DNA of 64,000 bases from Pandoraea bronchicola (GCF_902459805.1 NZ_CABPST010000003.1:434001-498000), one strand, 5' to 3'. Counted from the first letter of the stretch, positions 19,413 through 31,622 are shown. Notes: generated from the letters alone by a model not told the origin. Made by a program: numbers and translations.

Positions 19413-21491
19413 TCAGCTTGCCGACATGCCACTGTGACGCAGCAATGCGTCAACTTGCGGTGCGCGACCGCGGAACGCGATAAACGACTCCATTGCCTCG
19501 CGGCTGCCGCCCACCGCGAGAATTTCATCGCGATAGCGGGCACCCGTAGTCGTGTCGAGAACCGAACCGCTCACCTTCGCGGCTTCTTCAAACGCCGCAT
19601 AGGCGTCGGCGGACAGCACTTCGGCCCACTTGTAGCTGTAGTAGCCCGCCGCGTAACCCCCCGCAAAGATGTGGCTGAAGGTATTCGGCCAACGCGAGAA
19701 CTCTGCCTGAGGCGTGACGTGCAGGCGATCGTTGATGCGTTTCGAAAGTGTCAGCACCGATTCGTCGCCACGTGGATCGAAGTCGTAGTGCAGATGCATG
19801 TCGAAGTCGGAGAAGACCAACTGACGCAGCATCATCAGGCCACTCTGGAAGTTGCGCGCGGCGACCATCTTGTCGTACAGGGTGCGTGGCAACGGGGCGC
19901 CCGTCTCGACGTGTGCCGTCATATGTTCCAGTACGTCCCATTCCCAGCAAAAGTTCTCCATGAACTGGGACGGCAACTCGACGGCATCCCACTCGACGCC
20001 ATTGATGCCCGCTACCCCGGCATCTTCCACTTGCGTGAGCATGTGGTGCAGGCCGTGACCGAATTCATGGAACAGCGTAATGACGTCGTCGTGCGGCAGC
20101 AGGGCCGGCTTGTCACCCACGGGGGCCGGGAAGTTGCACACGAGGTAGGCCACCGGGGTTTGCAACTCGCCATTGTGCAGACGCTTGCGCGTACGGGCGC
20201 TGTCCATCCACGCACCGCCGCGCTTGCCCTCACGGGCGAACAGATCCATGTAGAACTGCGCGACCAGTTCGCCGTCGCGCTCGATACGGAAGAAGCGCAC
20301 GTCCGGATGCCACGTTTCGGCGTCTTGCGGACGAATCGTCACACCGAATAGCGTGCCCGCGACGCGGAACAGACCGTCGAGCACCTTGGGTAGCGGGAAA
20401 TACTGCCGGACTTCCGTTTCCGAGAAGGCATAGCGTTGTTGACGCAGCTTCTCCGACGCGTAGGCAGTGTCCCAGGGTTGCAGCTTGTCGATGCCCAGTG
20501 ATGCCGCGGCGAACGCTTGCAGTTCTTCCCAGTCCTTTTCGGCATACGGACGCGCGCGCCGAGCAAGGTCTTCGAGAAACTCGAGGACTTGCGCGGGCGA
20601 TTCGGCCATCTTGGGCTCGAGCGACACCTCGGCATAGTTCTTAAAGCCGAGCATGTGAGCTTCTTCGCGACGCAGGGCGAGTTGTTCGACAATGATTCCG
20701 GTGTTGTCCCAGTCGGCTTCACCGTTGCCAAATTGCGGGCCAAGCTCCGACGCGCGCGTGACGTTGGCGCGATAGAGCTTCTCGCGAAGCGCACGGTTGT
20801 CGGCGTATTGCAGTACCGGGAAGTACGACGGGAAATGCAGCGTGAACTTCCACCCTTCAAGCCCATCGCGTTGCGCGGCGGCGCGTGCAGCGGCCTTGTC
20901 GTCGTCGGGCACCCCGGCAAGTTCCTGCTCATCGGTCACGACAAGTGAAAACTTGTTGGTAGCGTCGAGCACGTGATCCGAGAAATTCTTGGCCAGGTGC
21001 GCCTGCGCTTCCTGAATTTCGGCAAACCGCGGTTTCTGATCTTCGGGGAGTTCGGCACCCCCCAGGCGGAAGCCGCGCATTTCGTTGTCGAGGATCTTCT
21101 TGCGTGCTGGCGACAGGCCAGCGAATTCCGGGCCCGCAGCAATGGCCTTGTACTTTTCGAATAGCGCCAGATTCTGGCCGACGCTCGCCGAAAATTCGGT
21201 GACGCGCGGCAGGTTTTCGCTGTATGCCGCGCGCAGTTCCGGTGTGTCGGCGACGGCGTTCAGGTGTCCGACGATTTCCCAGGCTCGGCCCAAGCCTTCG
21301 GTGCCGTCTTCCACGGCGTCGAGAATGCTGGCCCACGTCGCGGGCGTAGCCGGGTCTGCCGCCCGGTCGACCGCCACACGCGCCTGCTCCAGCAATACGT
21401 CAACGGCGGGCGTCACGTGTTCGGGGCGGATCTCGGCGAAACGGGGGAGGCCGTCGATATCGAGCAGAGGATTGGTTTGCGGCGTATTCAT
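19413..21491 (-). CDS. prlC: Oligopeptidase A (M3 family metallopeptidase)
   Basis: A 692-residue cytosolic zinc oligopeptidase of the thimet/oligopeptidase A group, which degrades short peptides including cleaved signal peptides. The zinc motif HEFGHGLHHML contains the HExxH signature, followed downstream by GVEWDAVELPSQFMENFCWE carrying the third ligand Glu. The start at 21491 (MNTPQTNPLLDIDGLPRF) matches the family; the frame runs further upstream without family-like sequence. folD lies upstream on the same strand, 328 bases away. Confidence 0.95.
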   Translation of the reverse strand: MNTPQTNPLLDIDGLPRFAEIRPEHVTPAVDVLLEQARVAVDRAADPATPATWASILDAVEDGTEGLGRAWEIVGHLNAVADTPELRAAYSENLPRVTEFSASVGQNLALFEKYKAIAAGPEFAGLSPARKKILDNEMRGFRLGGAELPEDQKPRFAEIQEAQAHLAKNFSDHVLDATNKFSLVVTDEQELAGVPDDDKAAARAAAQRDGLEGWKFTLHFPSYFPVLQYADNRALREKLYRANVTRASELGPQFGNGEADWDNTGIIVEQLALRREEAHMLGFKNYAEVSLEPKMAESPAQVLEFLEDLARRARPYAEKDWEELQAFAAASLGIDKLQPWDTAYASEKLRQQRYAFSETEVRQYFPLPKVLDGLFRVAGTLFGVTIRPQDAETWHPDVRFFRIERDGELVAQFYMDLFAREGKRGGAWMDSARTRKRLHNGELQTPVAYLVCNFPAPVGDKPALLPHDDVITLFHEFGHGLHHMLTQVEDAGVAGINGVEWDAVELPSQFMENFCWEWDVLEHMTAHVETGAPLPRTLYDKMVAARNFQSGLMMLRQLVFSDFDMHLHYDFDPRGDESVLTLSKRINDRLHVTPQAEFSRWPNTFSHIFAGGYAAGYYSYKWAEVLSADAYAAFEEAAKVSGSVLDTTTGARYRDEILAVGGSREAMESFIAFRGRAPQVDALLRHSGMSAS

Positions 21492-21819
21492 GCGTTCGTT
21501 GTCCACTTGAGGGCTTACGAAGAGTGTGGGGGCATCCCGTCGAATTTTCCAGTCGTTTTTTTCAACCGGCACGATTGGGATTACGGATGGGGAACGTATC
21601 GAAAGGCGATATCGGGCCTGCGTTCGCCGGAATTTGTGGGGGAGTGAGAGGGGAGGCAGCAGCGGCCTTGTCACGCGGTATGGGCGGGCTTTTCGGGACA
21701 TTCCGACTGCGGCGTCAGGGCTTTCGCCCAGTCCCCTGAGGCGAGGCCCGAAAGCAACAAGGGCGCATCCGGCCCGTCGGTCGGCTGCGCCCTATGGGCA
21801 GTGCGGTGCTGCGTAGCGA
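21492..21819. other. Non-coding gap between prlC and folD
   Basis: Contains the folD terminator (21760-21793) and otherwise no gene or clear promoter that I can support. Confidence 0.5.
21753..21793 (-). terminator. Terminator after folD
   Basis: On the reverse strand AGGGCGCA (21793-21786) pairs with TGCGCCCT (21767-21760), with inner CCG/CGG pairing, followed by TTGTTGCTTT. Confidence 0.6.
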
Positions 21820-22674
21820 TCAGGCGCTCAGTGTGCGTTCGGCCGCCTCGATGGTGTTCACGAGAAGCATGGTGATCGTCATCGGGCCGACGCCGCCCGG
21901 CACCGGCGTGATGTAGCCGGCCACATCCTTGACGCCGTTGAAATCGACATCGCCGCACAGCTTGCCTTCGTCGTCACGATTCATACCCACGTCGATCACC
22001 GCTGCGCCCGGCTTGACCATGTCGGCCGTGACGATGTTGCGCCTTCCCACGGCGGCGACGATTACGTCGGCATTGCGGGTGTGAGCGGCCAGATCGCGCG
22101 TCTTGCTATTGCAGATCGTGACGGTGGCACCAGCCTGAAGCAGCATCATCGCCATCGGCTTACCAACGATGTTGGACGCACCGATCACCACGGCCACGGC
22201 CCCACGCAGCGGGAAGTCCACCGATTCGAGCATTTTCATGCAGCCATACGGCGTGCAGGGACGGAACAGGGGCGCGCCGGTCATCAGGGCGCCGGCGTTC
22301 GAGACGTGGAAGCCGTCGACATCCTTTTCCGGGGCGATGGCCTCGAGCACCTTGTGGCTGTCGATGTGTTTGGGCAGGGGCAGTTGCACGAGGATGCCGT
22401 TGATCTTCGGATCGCGGTTGAGTTCGTCGATACGGGCAAGCAAGGCGTTCTCCGTCAGGTCTGCCGGATAGCGGTCGAGCGACGAATACAGGCCGTTGTC
22501 TCCGCAAGCCTTGACCTTGTTACGCACATAAACCTGGCTGGCAGGGTCCTCTCCGACTAGAACCACGGCGAGACCGGGCTGATGGCCGCGAGCGGTGAGG
22601 GCGGCGGCGCGCGTGGCAACTTCAGCGCGAATGCGTTTGGCGAGGGCGTTGCCGTCGATGAGGGTGGCGGTCAT
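21820..22674 (-). CDS. folD: Bifunctional methylenetetrahydrofolate dehydrogenase / methenyl-THF cyclohydrolase
   Basis: A 284-residue folate one-carbon enzyme. The catalytic Lys lies in [14 protein letters not shown], the cyclohydrolase signature in [13 protein letters not shown], and the NADP-binding motif is [17 protein letters not shown]. The ending [22 protein letters not shown] is canonical. ATG 22674 gives the usual start [13 protein letters not shown] reverse-strand TATAAT at 22770-22765 is a candidate -10, about 90 bases upstream. Confidence 0.96.
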   Translation of the reverse strand: MTATLIDGNALAKRIRAEVATRAAALTARGHQPGLAVVLVGEDPASQVYVRNKVKACGDNGLYSSLDRYPADLTENALLARIDELNRDPKINGILVQLPLPKHIDSHKVLEAIAPEKDVDGFHVSNAGALMTGAPLFRPCTPYGCMKMLESVDFPLRGAVAVVIGASNIVGKPMAMMLLQAGATVTICNSKTRDLAAHTRNADVIVAAVGRRNIVTADMVKPGAAVIDVGMNRDDEGKLCGDVDFNGVKDVAGYITPVPGGVGPMTITMLLVNTIEAAERTLSA

Positions 22675-23024
22675 GATGCGTGGGTATCGTGTGAAGGATG
22701 GGGGCTGGCCCAAAGGGCCGGATACGGCAGCGCCGGTCAGGCGGGTGACGGACGCAAAGACCGTATTATAACGGCGCGCCGAAACGGGCGGGAGAGGGGG
22801 AGCGGCCCGGAACGGGTATTCAGGTATCTGCCTTCAGCCGTTACCCGACGGTCTTGGGGACGAAGTGCTTCGTCAAACCGGCGTCGCTCGATGTCGCTGG
22901 CGAGCAACGCCATACGCAGACCGACCGGTCGGCGATCCTCCGGCCGGTAATCCGACACCTGTCGGTGCATTGACGAGGTGCCATGCCTGCAGCGGTCTGC
23001 GCCTTGCGCAGGGGGTAGTCAGGG
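22675..23024. other. Non-coding gap between folD and the response regulator
   Basis: Holds a reverse-strand TATAAT (22765-22770), the likely folD -10 element with a poor -35. Reading frames here are short and lack family signal; I see no gene. Confidence 0.45.
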
Positions 23025-23669
23025 TTAAGGGCGAGGTGATCCGCTTGAGCGCTTGGAGAGTGCAAGGCGGAGCAAATCGGCGACGGTATTGACGTTGAGC
23101 TTCTCCATGATGTTGGCGCGGTGCGCCTCGACCGTTTTGATGCTGATGCCAAGATCGTCGGCGATCTGCTTGTTCAGGCGGCCGGCAATAATGCGCTCAA
23201 GCACCTGATGTTCGCGGCTTGTGAGCTTGGAAAGCAGGTCCTCGGCGGCTTGCTGCTCACGTTGACTGCTGGCGTCTTGCCGGGCCTTGGACAGCATACG
23301 CTCGACTTGGGCGCGAAGTTCCGCCTCGTCGAAAGGCTTTTCGATGAAGTCCATCGCGCCTTTCTTCATCGTGTCGACCGCCATCGGCACGTCGCCGTGG
23401 CCGGTGACGAAGATGATCGGAATGTTGAAGCGGTTTTCGACCAGCTTTTCCTGTAGCTCCAGCCCGCTCATGCCCGGCATGCGGACGTCGAGAATCAGGC
23501 AGCCGACCTGATGTCCGTTGTAGTGCGAAAGAAATTCCTCTGCGCTTGCAAAGCCTCGCACATGGTAGCCATTGGCTTCGAGAAGCCAGCGAAGCGAGTC
23601 GCGGACGGCCTCGTCGTCATCGACAACGAAGACGGTTTCTTGGTCAATATTGCTGTTGGGTGTCGTCAT
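23025..23669 (-). CDS. FixJ/LuxR-type two-component response regulator
   Basis: A 214-residue regulator with an N-terminal receiver domain (acidic pocket VVDDDEAV, phospho-acceptor Asp in LILDVRMPGMSG, Lys in FIEKPFDEAEL) and a C-terminal LuxR/NarL helix-turn-helix (LTSREHQVLERIIAG, NKQIADDLGISIKTVEAHRA). This is the FixJ subfamily. Its ATG overlaps the stop of the kinase gene by four bases (ATGA at 23669-23666), so the two are translationally coupled. The pair lies divergent from aceE, which makes control of pyruvate dehydrogenase an attractive but unproven guess. Confidence 0.93.
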   Translation of the reverse strand: MTTPNSNIDQETVFVVDDDEAVRDSLRWLLEANGYHVRGFASAEEFLSHYNGHQVGCLILDVRMPGMSGLELQEKLVENRFNIPIIFVTGHGDVPMAVDTMKKGAMDFIEKPFDEAELRAQVERMLSKARQDASSQREQQAAEDLLSKLTSREHQVLERIIAGRLNKQIADDLGISIKTVEAHRANIMEKLNVNTVADLLRLALSKRSSGSPRP

Positions 23670-26149
23670 AGTCCTCCCCCGGATCCGGATGTCGTATCGC
23701 CTTCTAACGGTAACAGAATACAAAATGTACAACCATTCCGCACGCCGTCGATTTCATTGTTTTCTACCCAAAGACGGCCGTGGTGCGATTCGATGATCGA
23801 ACGGCAGATATTCAGGCCCATGCCCATGCCGTCCGACTTCGTGCTAAAAAACGGTTCAAACAATCGTTCGATGGTCGCTTCGTCGACGCCGGGTCCGTGA
23901 TCCGAGACCTGGAATTCGACCGATTTGTCCCGACGTTCCACGTGCAGACGTACCGTAGAGTCCCGTCGTTGGCCCGGCGGCGGCGTGTAGCCGTGCATGG
24001 CCTCGGCGGCATTCTTGAGCAGGTTGACAATCACCTGCTCGATGAGCACCGGGTCGACGTTGATCTGCGGCAGCCCTGCCGGCAACTCGGTGACGATACG
24101 GATGCGGCGTTTGCGCGCCTCGATCTCGGCGAGGCCCACGGCATCTGCCACGATCTCATAAATCGATGACGGTTGGCGCTTGGGTTCGCTGCGTTTCACG
24201 AATGCGCGAATCCGCTTGATGATCATGCCCGCACGAACCGCCTGCTGGGACGTTTTCTCCAGCGCGGGCAATAGCGTTTCCGGCGACGTTCTGCCGGCGC
24301 GCACGAGGGCCGCAGTGCCCATGCAGTAGTTATTGATGGCGGCGAGCGGCTGATTCAGTTCGTGAGCGAGCGATGAGGCCATCTCACCCATCGTCGTCAG
24401 ACGTCCCGTGAACTGCAGGCGCTCTTCCTCTTGACGGGCCAGTTCTTCGGCATGGCGCCGCGCAGTGATGTCGGTCGCCACCTGCAACTGCGCCAAATGG
24501 CCATCCACCCACTGAATATATTGGCGTCGGACTTCGAACCATTTCTGGTGCGTAGGCAGATAGATTTCCTGTGTCTCCGCGGCAGTGTCGGTGAGCGAGG
24601 CGGCAGGCAAACCGGCAAATGCATCAACCATGTCGATGTGGTCGAGCGAGGCCGGGGAGAGTTCGCCGCCGCCTGACAACTCCAGGTGGCCTTCTGGGCG
24701 CGTGCCGAACAACTGGCGGTAGTAGCGGTTCGCGAATAGCAGCTCGGCCTTGTCGACGGCGAGCACGGACACCGACGCGTCAAGGCTTTCGAGCACGGTG
24801 GTAAACCGTTCGTGGGCTGCGGCGAGTTCCTCGCGCGCTCGCTTCGGCTCGCTGATGTCGGTCAGCGACGACATCCAGCCTGTCTGACGGCCATGCGCAT
24901 CCACGAGCGGCGAGACGAACATGCGTGCGTAGAAAATCGTACCGTCCTTGCGCTGCACACGAATTTCGAAACCGTGCGAGGGAGCCTTGCCACGCAGCGT
25001 CATGTCGATGCGGCGCTGCATCTCATGGATGTCATCCTTGGGCCAGTAAGGATAGGGCGGAGCCCGGTTCATGAGATCGGCCTCGTCCCAGCCCGTCATC
25101 CGGCAGAACGCGGGGTTCACATAGGTGATGTGGCCCTGAAGATCGAGCACGCGCATGCCGATCACGATGGAGTTTTCCATCGCACGCCTGAACGACGTCT
25201 CGTTGAACAGCGCCTGTTGTGCCTCGAACCGCTGGCGTGTATGCCGCCAGAGACTCCAGAGACTCCATAGGACGAAGCAGGACAACCCGGCAATCAGCCA
25301 GACGAGTGTGTTGTTGACGAAGTTGCCGACCGCTGGATACGAGTAGATCCGCACGGCAAGACTGTGGCCGGGTGGATCGAGCAGCAACTCGTACGAGACG
25401 TCGCGAGGCAGGGGCGGGCGTGTCGATGTCGTCGCCAGCTCGTTGTTGTGTGTGTCGATGAACGACACCTTGAATTTGTCGCCCAGCTCCTGCGGCAACT
25501 CGTGAATCAGCAGGCCCTCCACGGAGTACACGGCGCTGATCGTGCCGAGGAATTCACGCTCGCGCAGCACGGGGACCTGCACGACGATGTAGCTTGCCCC
25601 TGAGGCGTCGTAGATCAGCGTGGAGTAGGCCGAACGGCGCGAATCGCGCGCTGCGCGAAACGCGACCAGGAGCTCATCCTCCATCGGATGCTGAGCCGAC
25701 CCCTGCAAACGCGAGGCGAATGGCGAGTCGGCCGGCACCGCCCACTTCGGGCGTTGGGATGCATCGAGCCAGTTCATGAAGACGATGTCCGCATGATTCT
25801 GCATCAGCTCGCTCGCCGTATTCTGAAAGTGCGCGACGTCCTGCGGCTTTGCCGCCGTATCGCGAGCGAGGGAGCTGATCTGGTCTTGAATGGCCAGCAT
25901 ATTGAGGCGGATCTGCTGCTGCGCCCATGCCACATTCCGATACAGCGTGTCCTGCTGCTGCTCTGTCTCTCGCCGATTCAGGCTCCACAGGATCAAACTC
26001 ATCACCACGAGGAAGATCACAATGGAGACGAGCGGAACCAGCAGGTAGTAATGCGACTCCGCGAACCCTTGCAACCACCGGTTGGAGCGGGCAGGCGTAG
26101 TGGCGGACCGGGACGGCGGAGCGGAATTGGCAAGGCGTGGCGAAAGCAT
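23666..26149 (-). CDS. PAS-domain sensor histidine kinase (DctB/FixL-like)
   Basis: An 827-residue membrane sensor kinase. There is a membrane segment at about residues 36-57 (VSIVIFLVVMSLILW), a roughly 230-residue periplasmic sensor region, a second membrane segment (NNTLVWLIAGLSCFVLWSLW), two PAS regions (first with ITYVNPAFCRMTGWDEADL, then a less clear one), and a kinase core with H-box HELNQPLAAINNY, N-box NLLKNAAEAMHG and G-boxes DHGPGVDEA and GMGMGLNICRSII. I start at ATG 26149 (MLSPRLANS). It is the first gene of the two-component pair, transcribed away from aceE. Confidence 0.92.
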   Translation of the reverse strand: MLSPRLANSAPPSRSATTPARSNRWLQGFAESHYYLLVPLVSIVIFLVVMSLILWSLNRRETEQQQDTLYRNVAWAQQQIRLNMLAIQDQISSLARDTAAKPQDVAHFQNTASELMQNHADIVFMNWLDASQRPKWAVPADSPFASRLQGSAQHPMEDELLVAFRAARDSRRSAYSTLIYDASGASYIVVQVPVLREREFLGTISAVYSVEGLLIHELPQELGDKFKVSFIDTHNNELATTSTRPPLPRDVSYELLLDPPGHSLAVRIYSYPAVGNFVNNTLVWLIAGLSCFVLWSLWSLWRHTRQRFEAQQALFNETSFRRAMENSIVIGMRVLDLQGHITYVNPAFCRMTGWDEADLMNRAPPYPYWPKDDIHEMQRRIDMTLRGKAPSHGFEIRVQRKDGTIFYARMFVSPLVDAHGRQTGWMSSLTDISEPKRAREELAAAHERFTTVLESLDASVSVLAVDKAELLFANRYYRQLFGTRPEGHLELSGGGELSPASLDHIDMVDAFAGLPAASLTDTAAETQEIYLPTHQKWFEVRRQYIQWVDGHLAQLQVATDITARRHAEELARQEEERLQFTGRLTTMGEMASSLAHELNQPLAAINNYCMGTAALVRAGRTSPETLLPALEKTSQQAVRAGMIIKRIRAFVKRSEPKRQPSSIYEIVADAVGLAEIEARKRRIRIVTELPAGLPQINVDPVLIEQVIVNLLKNAAEAMHGYTPPPGQRRDSTVRLHVERRDKSVEFQVSDHGPGVDEATIERLFEPFFSTKSDGMGMGLNICRSIIESHHGRLWVENNEIDGVRNGCTFCILLPLEGDTTSGSGGGL

Positions 26150-26490
26150 GGCGAGATTGTAGCGCAGGCCAGCCGGTTTCCCGCTGCCCGAACTTGATAC
26201 GAATGCTTTTCGGATGTGTCCGATGTTTTTGGTAAGACGACAGCGCAAAGTGCTGCTGAGACCGATCGGTACGCTTCTAAATCGTGGTGTGATAGTGCCA
26301 GCAACCCCTTGATTTTATGTGCACTGCAGCAGAATTCCGTATTGTGAAATTTGCTATCGTAATCTGAAATTTCGCTTGCGGAGGCAGGAATAACCTTCGT
26401 ACAATGCCCCGGTAAAAAAGCCGGTGGGCCCGTCCATGAAGCGGGTATCGACCGTTACGCCAACCCGCTAACGACAGACAAGGAGACACC
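26150..26490. other. Divergent regulatory region between the kinase gene and aceE
   Basis: A relatively AT-rich 341-base gap. On the forward strand it contains two direct repeats and a promoter for aceE (see separate entry). I see no gene. Confidence 0.6.
26345..26405 (+). promoter_or_regulatory. aceE promoter with upstream direct repeats
   Basis: A -35-like TTGCGG (26376-26381) and a -10-like TACAAT (26400-26405) are separated by 18 bases. Two direct repeats of TGAAATTT, at 26345-26352 and 26365-26372, start 20 bases apart and are followed by GCT and CGCT. They sit just upstream of, and abut, the -35, the usual place for an activator site. The regulator is not identifiable from sequence. 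Confidence 0.5.
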
Positions 26491-29178
<2,688 letters not shown>

Positions 29179-29190
29179 AGGCCGCTTCGC

Positions 29191-29242
29191 GCGGCGTGCG
29201 CGACCGTCAGCCGCCCCCTGGCGGCAGGCGGGCGCACGCCGC
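29191..29242 (+). other. Large stem-loop between aceE and aceF
   Basis: GCGGCGTGCGC (29191-29201) is perfectly complementary to GCGCACGCCGC (29232-29242), with a second internal stem (GCCGCC with GGCGGC). There is no T-tract, so it looks like an intercistronic structure for RNA stability or differential expression rather than a terminator. Confidence 0.6.
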
Positions 29243-29275
29243 ACGTCAAGCGCAGCCCCGAGGAGACTGTGGAAA

Positions 29276-30937
29276 ATGAGTCAAGTGATCGAAGTGAAAG
29301 TCCCGGATATCGGTGACTTCAAGGACTTGCCCGTCATCGACGTGCTGGTCAAGGCGGGCGACAAGATCGATGCCGAGCAGGCCCTGATCACGCTGGAGTC
29401 GGACAAGGCCACGATGGATGTGCCAAGCCCGGCCGCCGGTACCATCAAGGCGCTGAGTCTGAAGGTCGGCGATGAAGTATCCGAGGGTTCCCTCATTCTG
29501 ACGCTCGAGACGGCGAACGGCTCGGGCGCACAGGCCAGTGGAGCGGCTGCACCTGCGGCTGCCCCGCAAGCTGCCGCACCCGCCGCGGCGCCCGCAGCAG
29601 CCCCGGCAGCCGCACCCGCTGCCAGCGGTGCGACGAGCCAGATCGACGTAAAGGTGCCGGACATCGGCGGTTACGACAATGTCCCTGTGATCGATGTGCT
29701 CGTGAAGGTGGGCGACACCGTCACGGCTGAGCAATCGCTCGTCACGCTGGAATCCGACAAGGCGTCGATGGACGTGCCGAGCCCAGCGGCAGGTGTCGTC
29801 AAGGAATTGAAGGTCAAGGTGGGCGACAAGGTGTCTGAAGGCACGTTGATCGTTGTGCTCGAAGGCGCTGCACCGGCTGCCCCGGCCAAGGCCGCAGCGC
29901 CTGCGGCAGCCCCGGCTCCGGCCCAGAGCATCGCCCCGGCAGCGCCGGCGCCTGCCGCGGCTGCGGCACCTGCGGCCGCACCGGTGGCTCCCGCCCCCGT
30001 AGCAGGTCATCAGCCAATCAGCCACGCTAGCCCGTCGGTGCGTAAATTCGCCCGCGAACTGGGCGTGGACGTGACGCAGGTGAAGGGCACCGGGCCGAAG
30101 GGCCGCGTGGTCGCCGACGACGTGCGCAACTTCATCAAGAGCGCGCTCGCGGGCAACCGCCCGGCGGCCGCAGGTGCAGCATCGGCAGGGGGCGGCGAAC
30201 TGAATCTGCTGCCGTGGCCGAAGGTCGACTTCTCGAAGTTCGGCCCGGTCGAGCCGAAGGCGCTCTCGCGTATCAAGAAGATCTCGGGCGCGAATCTGCA
30301 TCGCAACTGGGTCATGATTCCGCACGTCACGAACAACGACGAAGCGGATATCGGCGAACTCGAAGCCTTCCGCGTGCAGTTGAACAAGGAAAACGAAAAG
30401 GCCGGCGTCAAGGTGACGATGCTCGCTTTCGTGATCAAGGCCTGTGTCCTGGCCCTGAAGAAGTTCCCGACGTTCAATGCGAGTCTCGACGGCGACAACC
30501 TCGTCTTCAAGCAATACTTCCATATCGGCTTCGCGGCGGATACGCCCAACGGTCTCGTTGTGCCGGTCGTTCGCGATGCGGACAAGAAGGGTGTGTTCGA
30601 AATCGCGCGTGAGACCTCGGAACTGGCCAAGCTCGCCCGTGAAGGCAAGCTCAAGCCGGATCAGATGCAGGGGGGCTGTTTCTCGATCTCGTCGCTCGGC
30701 GGTATCGGCGGCACAACCTTCACGCCGATCATCAACGCACCGGAAGTGGCCATTCTCGGCTTGTCGCGTTCGTATCAGAAACCGGTGTGGGACGAGCGCA
30801 AGCAACAGTTCCTGCCGCAACTGACGCTGCCGTTGTCGTTGTCCTACGATCACCGCGTGATCGACGGCGCCGAAGCCGCGCGCTTCAACGCTTACCTGGG
30901 CCAACTGTTGCAGGACTTCCGTCGCGCAATGCTGTAA
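29276..30937 (+). CDS. aceF: Pyruvate dehydrogenase E2, dihydrolipoamide acetyltransferase
   Basis: A 553-residue E2 core protein. Two lipoyl domains have their lipoylated Lys in ESDKATMDVPSP (about residue 45) and ESDKASMDVPSP (about residue 163), separated by Ala/Pro-rich swinging linkers. The peripheral-subunit-binding domain is ASPSVRKFARELGVDV, and the catalytic domain ends with SYDHRVIDGAEAARF, whose His and Asp are catalytic. Two lipoyl domains, not the three of E. coli. The ribosome-binding site GAGGAG is a few bases upstream. Confidence 0.97.
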   Translation: MSQVIEVKVPDIGDFKDLPVIDVLVKAGDKIDAEQALITLESDKATMDVPSPAAGTIKALSLKVGDEVSEGSLILTLETANGSGAQASGAAAPAAAPQAAAPAAAPAAAPAAAPAASGATSQIDVKVPDIGGYDNVPVIDVLVKVGDTVTAEQSLVTLESDKASMDVPSPAAGVVKELKVKVGDKVSEGTLIVVLEGAAPAAPAKAAAPAAAPAPAQSIAPAAPAPAAAAAPAAAPVAPAPVAGHQPISHASPSVRKFARELGVDVTQVKGTGPKGRVVADDVRNFIKSALAGNRPAAAGAASAGGGELNLLPWPKVDFSKFGPVEPKALSRIKKISGANLHRNWVMIPHVTNNDEADIGELEAFRVQLNKENEKAGVKVTMLAFVIKACVLALKKFPTFNASLDGDNLVFKQYFHIGFAADTPNGLVVPVVRDADKKGVFEIARETSELAKLAREGKLKPDQMQGGCFSISSLGGIGGTTFTPIINAPEVAILGLSRSYQKPVWDERKQQFLPQLTLPLSLSYDHRVIDGAEAARFNAYLGQLLQDFRRAML

Positions 30938-30946
30938 CAGGCAGAC

Positions 30947-30979
30947 GCCGCCGGCTGCACGTAAGTGCAAACCGGCGGC
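30947..30979 (+). other. Stem-loop between aceF and the Ntn-hydrolase gene
   Basis: GCCGCCGG (30947-30954) pairs with CCGGCGGC (30972-30979), enclosing a second stem TGCAC/GTGCA with a GTAA loop. No T-tract follows. It is a stable intercistronic hairpin. Confidence 0.6.
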
Positions 30980-31020
30980 GCTCGCGCGACAGCTTCAGGA
31001 TCTGGACGGGGAGGGGCATC

Positions 31021-31602
31021 ATGACCACCGTGGTAGTCGTCAAGAAGGCAGGTGAGATCGCCATTGCTGCCGATTCGCTTGTAACGTTCGGCGACACAAG
31101 ACTCTCACAATCGTACGAGGAGAATCGCAAGGTTTTTCTCGTGGGCGATTCCTATGTCGGTCTTGCCGGCACGACCGCGCACTTTCCGGTCATGCGCGCC
31201 ATTCTTTCCGGCATGGCAGACGAATGCCGTCTGCACTCGCGTGACGAAGTGTTCCGCACGTTCTGCCGCGTCCATCAGAAGCTTAAGGAAGAGTATTTCC
31301 TCAACACGAAGGAAGAGGAAGACGATCCGTACGAGTCGTCGCAGATCACCAGCGTGATCGCGAATCCGACCGGCATCTACGGGGTTTATTCCTACCGGGA
31401 AGTGTTTGTTTTCGATCGGTTCTGGGGGATCGGCTCGGGGCGCAACTTCGCGCTCGGTGCCATGTACGCCCTCTACGACCAGGATCTGAGCGCTAGCGCC
31501 ATCGCCGAAGCGGGCGTGAAGGCAGGGGCAGAGTTCGACAAGAGTTCCGCCGGCCCGTTTCAGGTGCATGCGTTTCCGATCGATACCACCATCAAGTCAT
31601 AA
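31021..31602 (+). CDS. HslV/proteasome-like Ntn-hydrolase inside the pyruvate dehydrogenase operon
   Basis: A 193-residue protein. Met removal would expose Thr as N-terminal residue (MTTVVVVKKAGEIAIAAD), the catalytic arrangement of HslV and proteasome beta subunits; counting from that Thr, Asp17 is conserved and a Lys in ENRKVF aligns with catalytic Lys33 after a three-residue insertion. The segment IGSGRNFALGAMYAL matches the HslV IGSGG...A.AAARAL region. There is no partner HslU gene here. The substrate is unknown. It lies 84 bases after aceF and 20 before lpdA, so it is almost certainly co-transcribed with them. There are no membrane segments, so transporter labels would be wrong. Confidence 0.75.
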   Translation: MTTVVVVKKAGEIAIAADSLVTFGDTRLSQSYEENRKVFLVGDSYVGLAGTTAHFPVMRAILSGMADECRLHSRDEVFRTFCRVHQKLKEEYFLNTKEEEDDPYESSQITSVIANPTGIYGVYSYREVFVFDRFWGIGSGRNFALGAMYALYDQDLSASAIAEAGVKAGAEFDKSSAGPFQVHAFPIDTTIKS

Positions 31603-31622
31603 ATGCGACAGGGAGACCCCGC

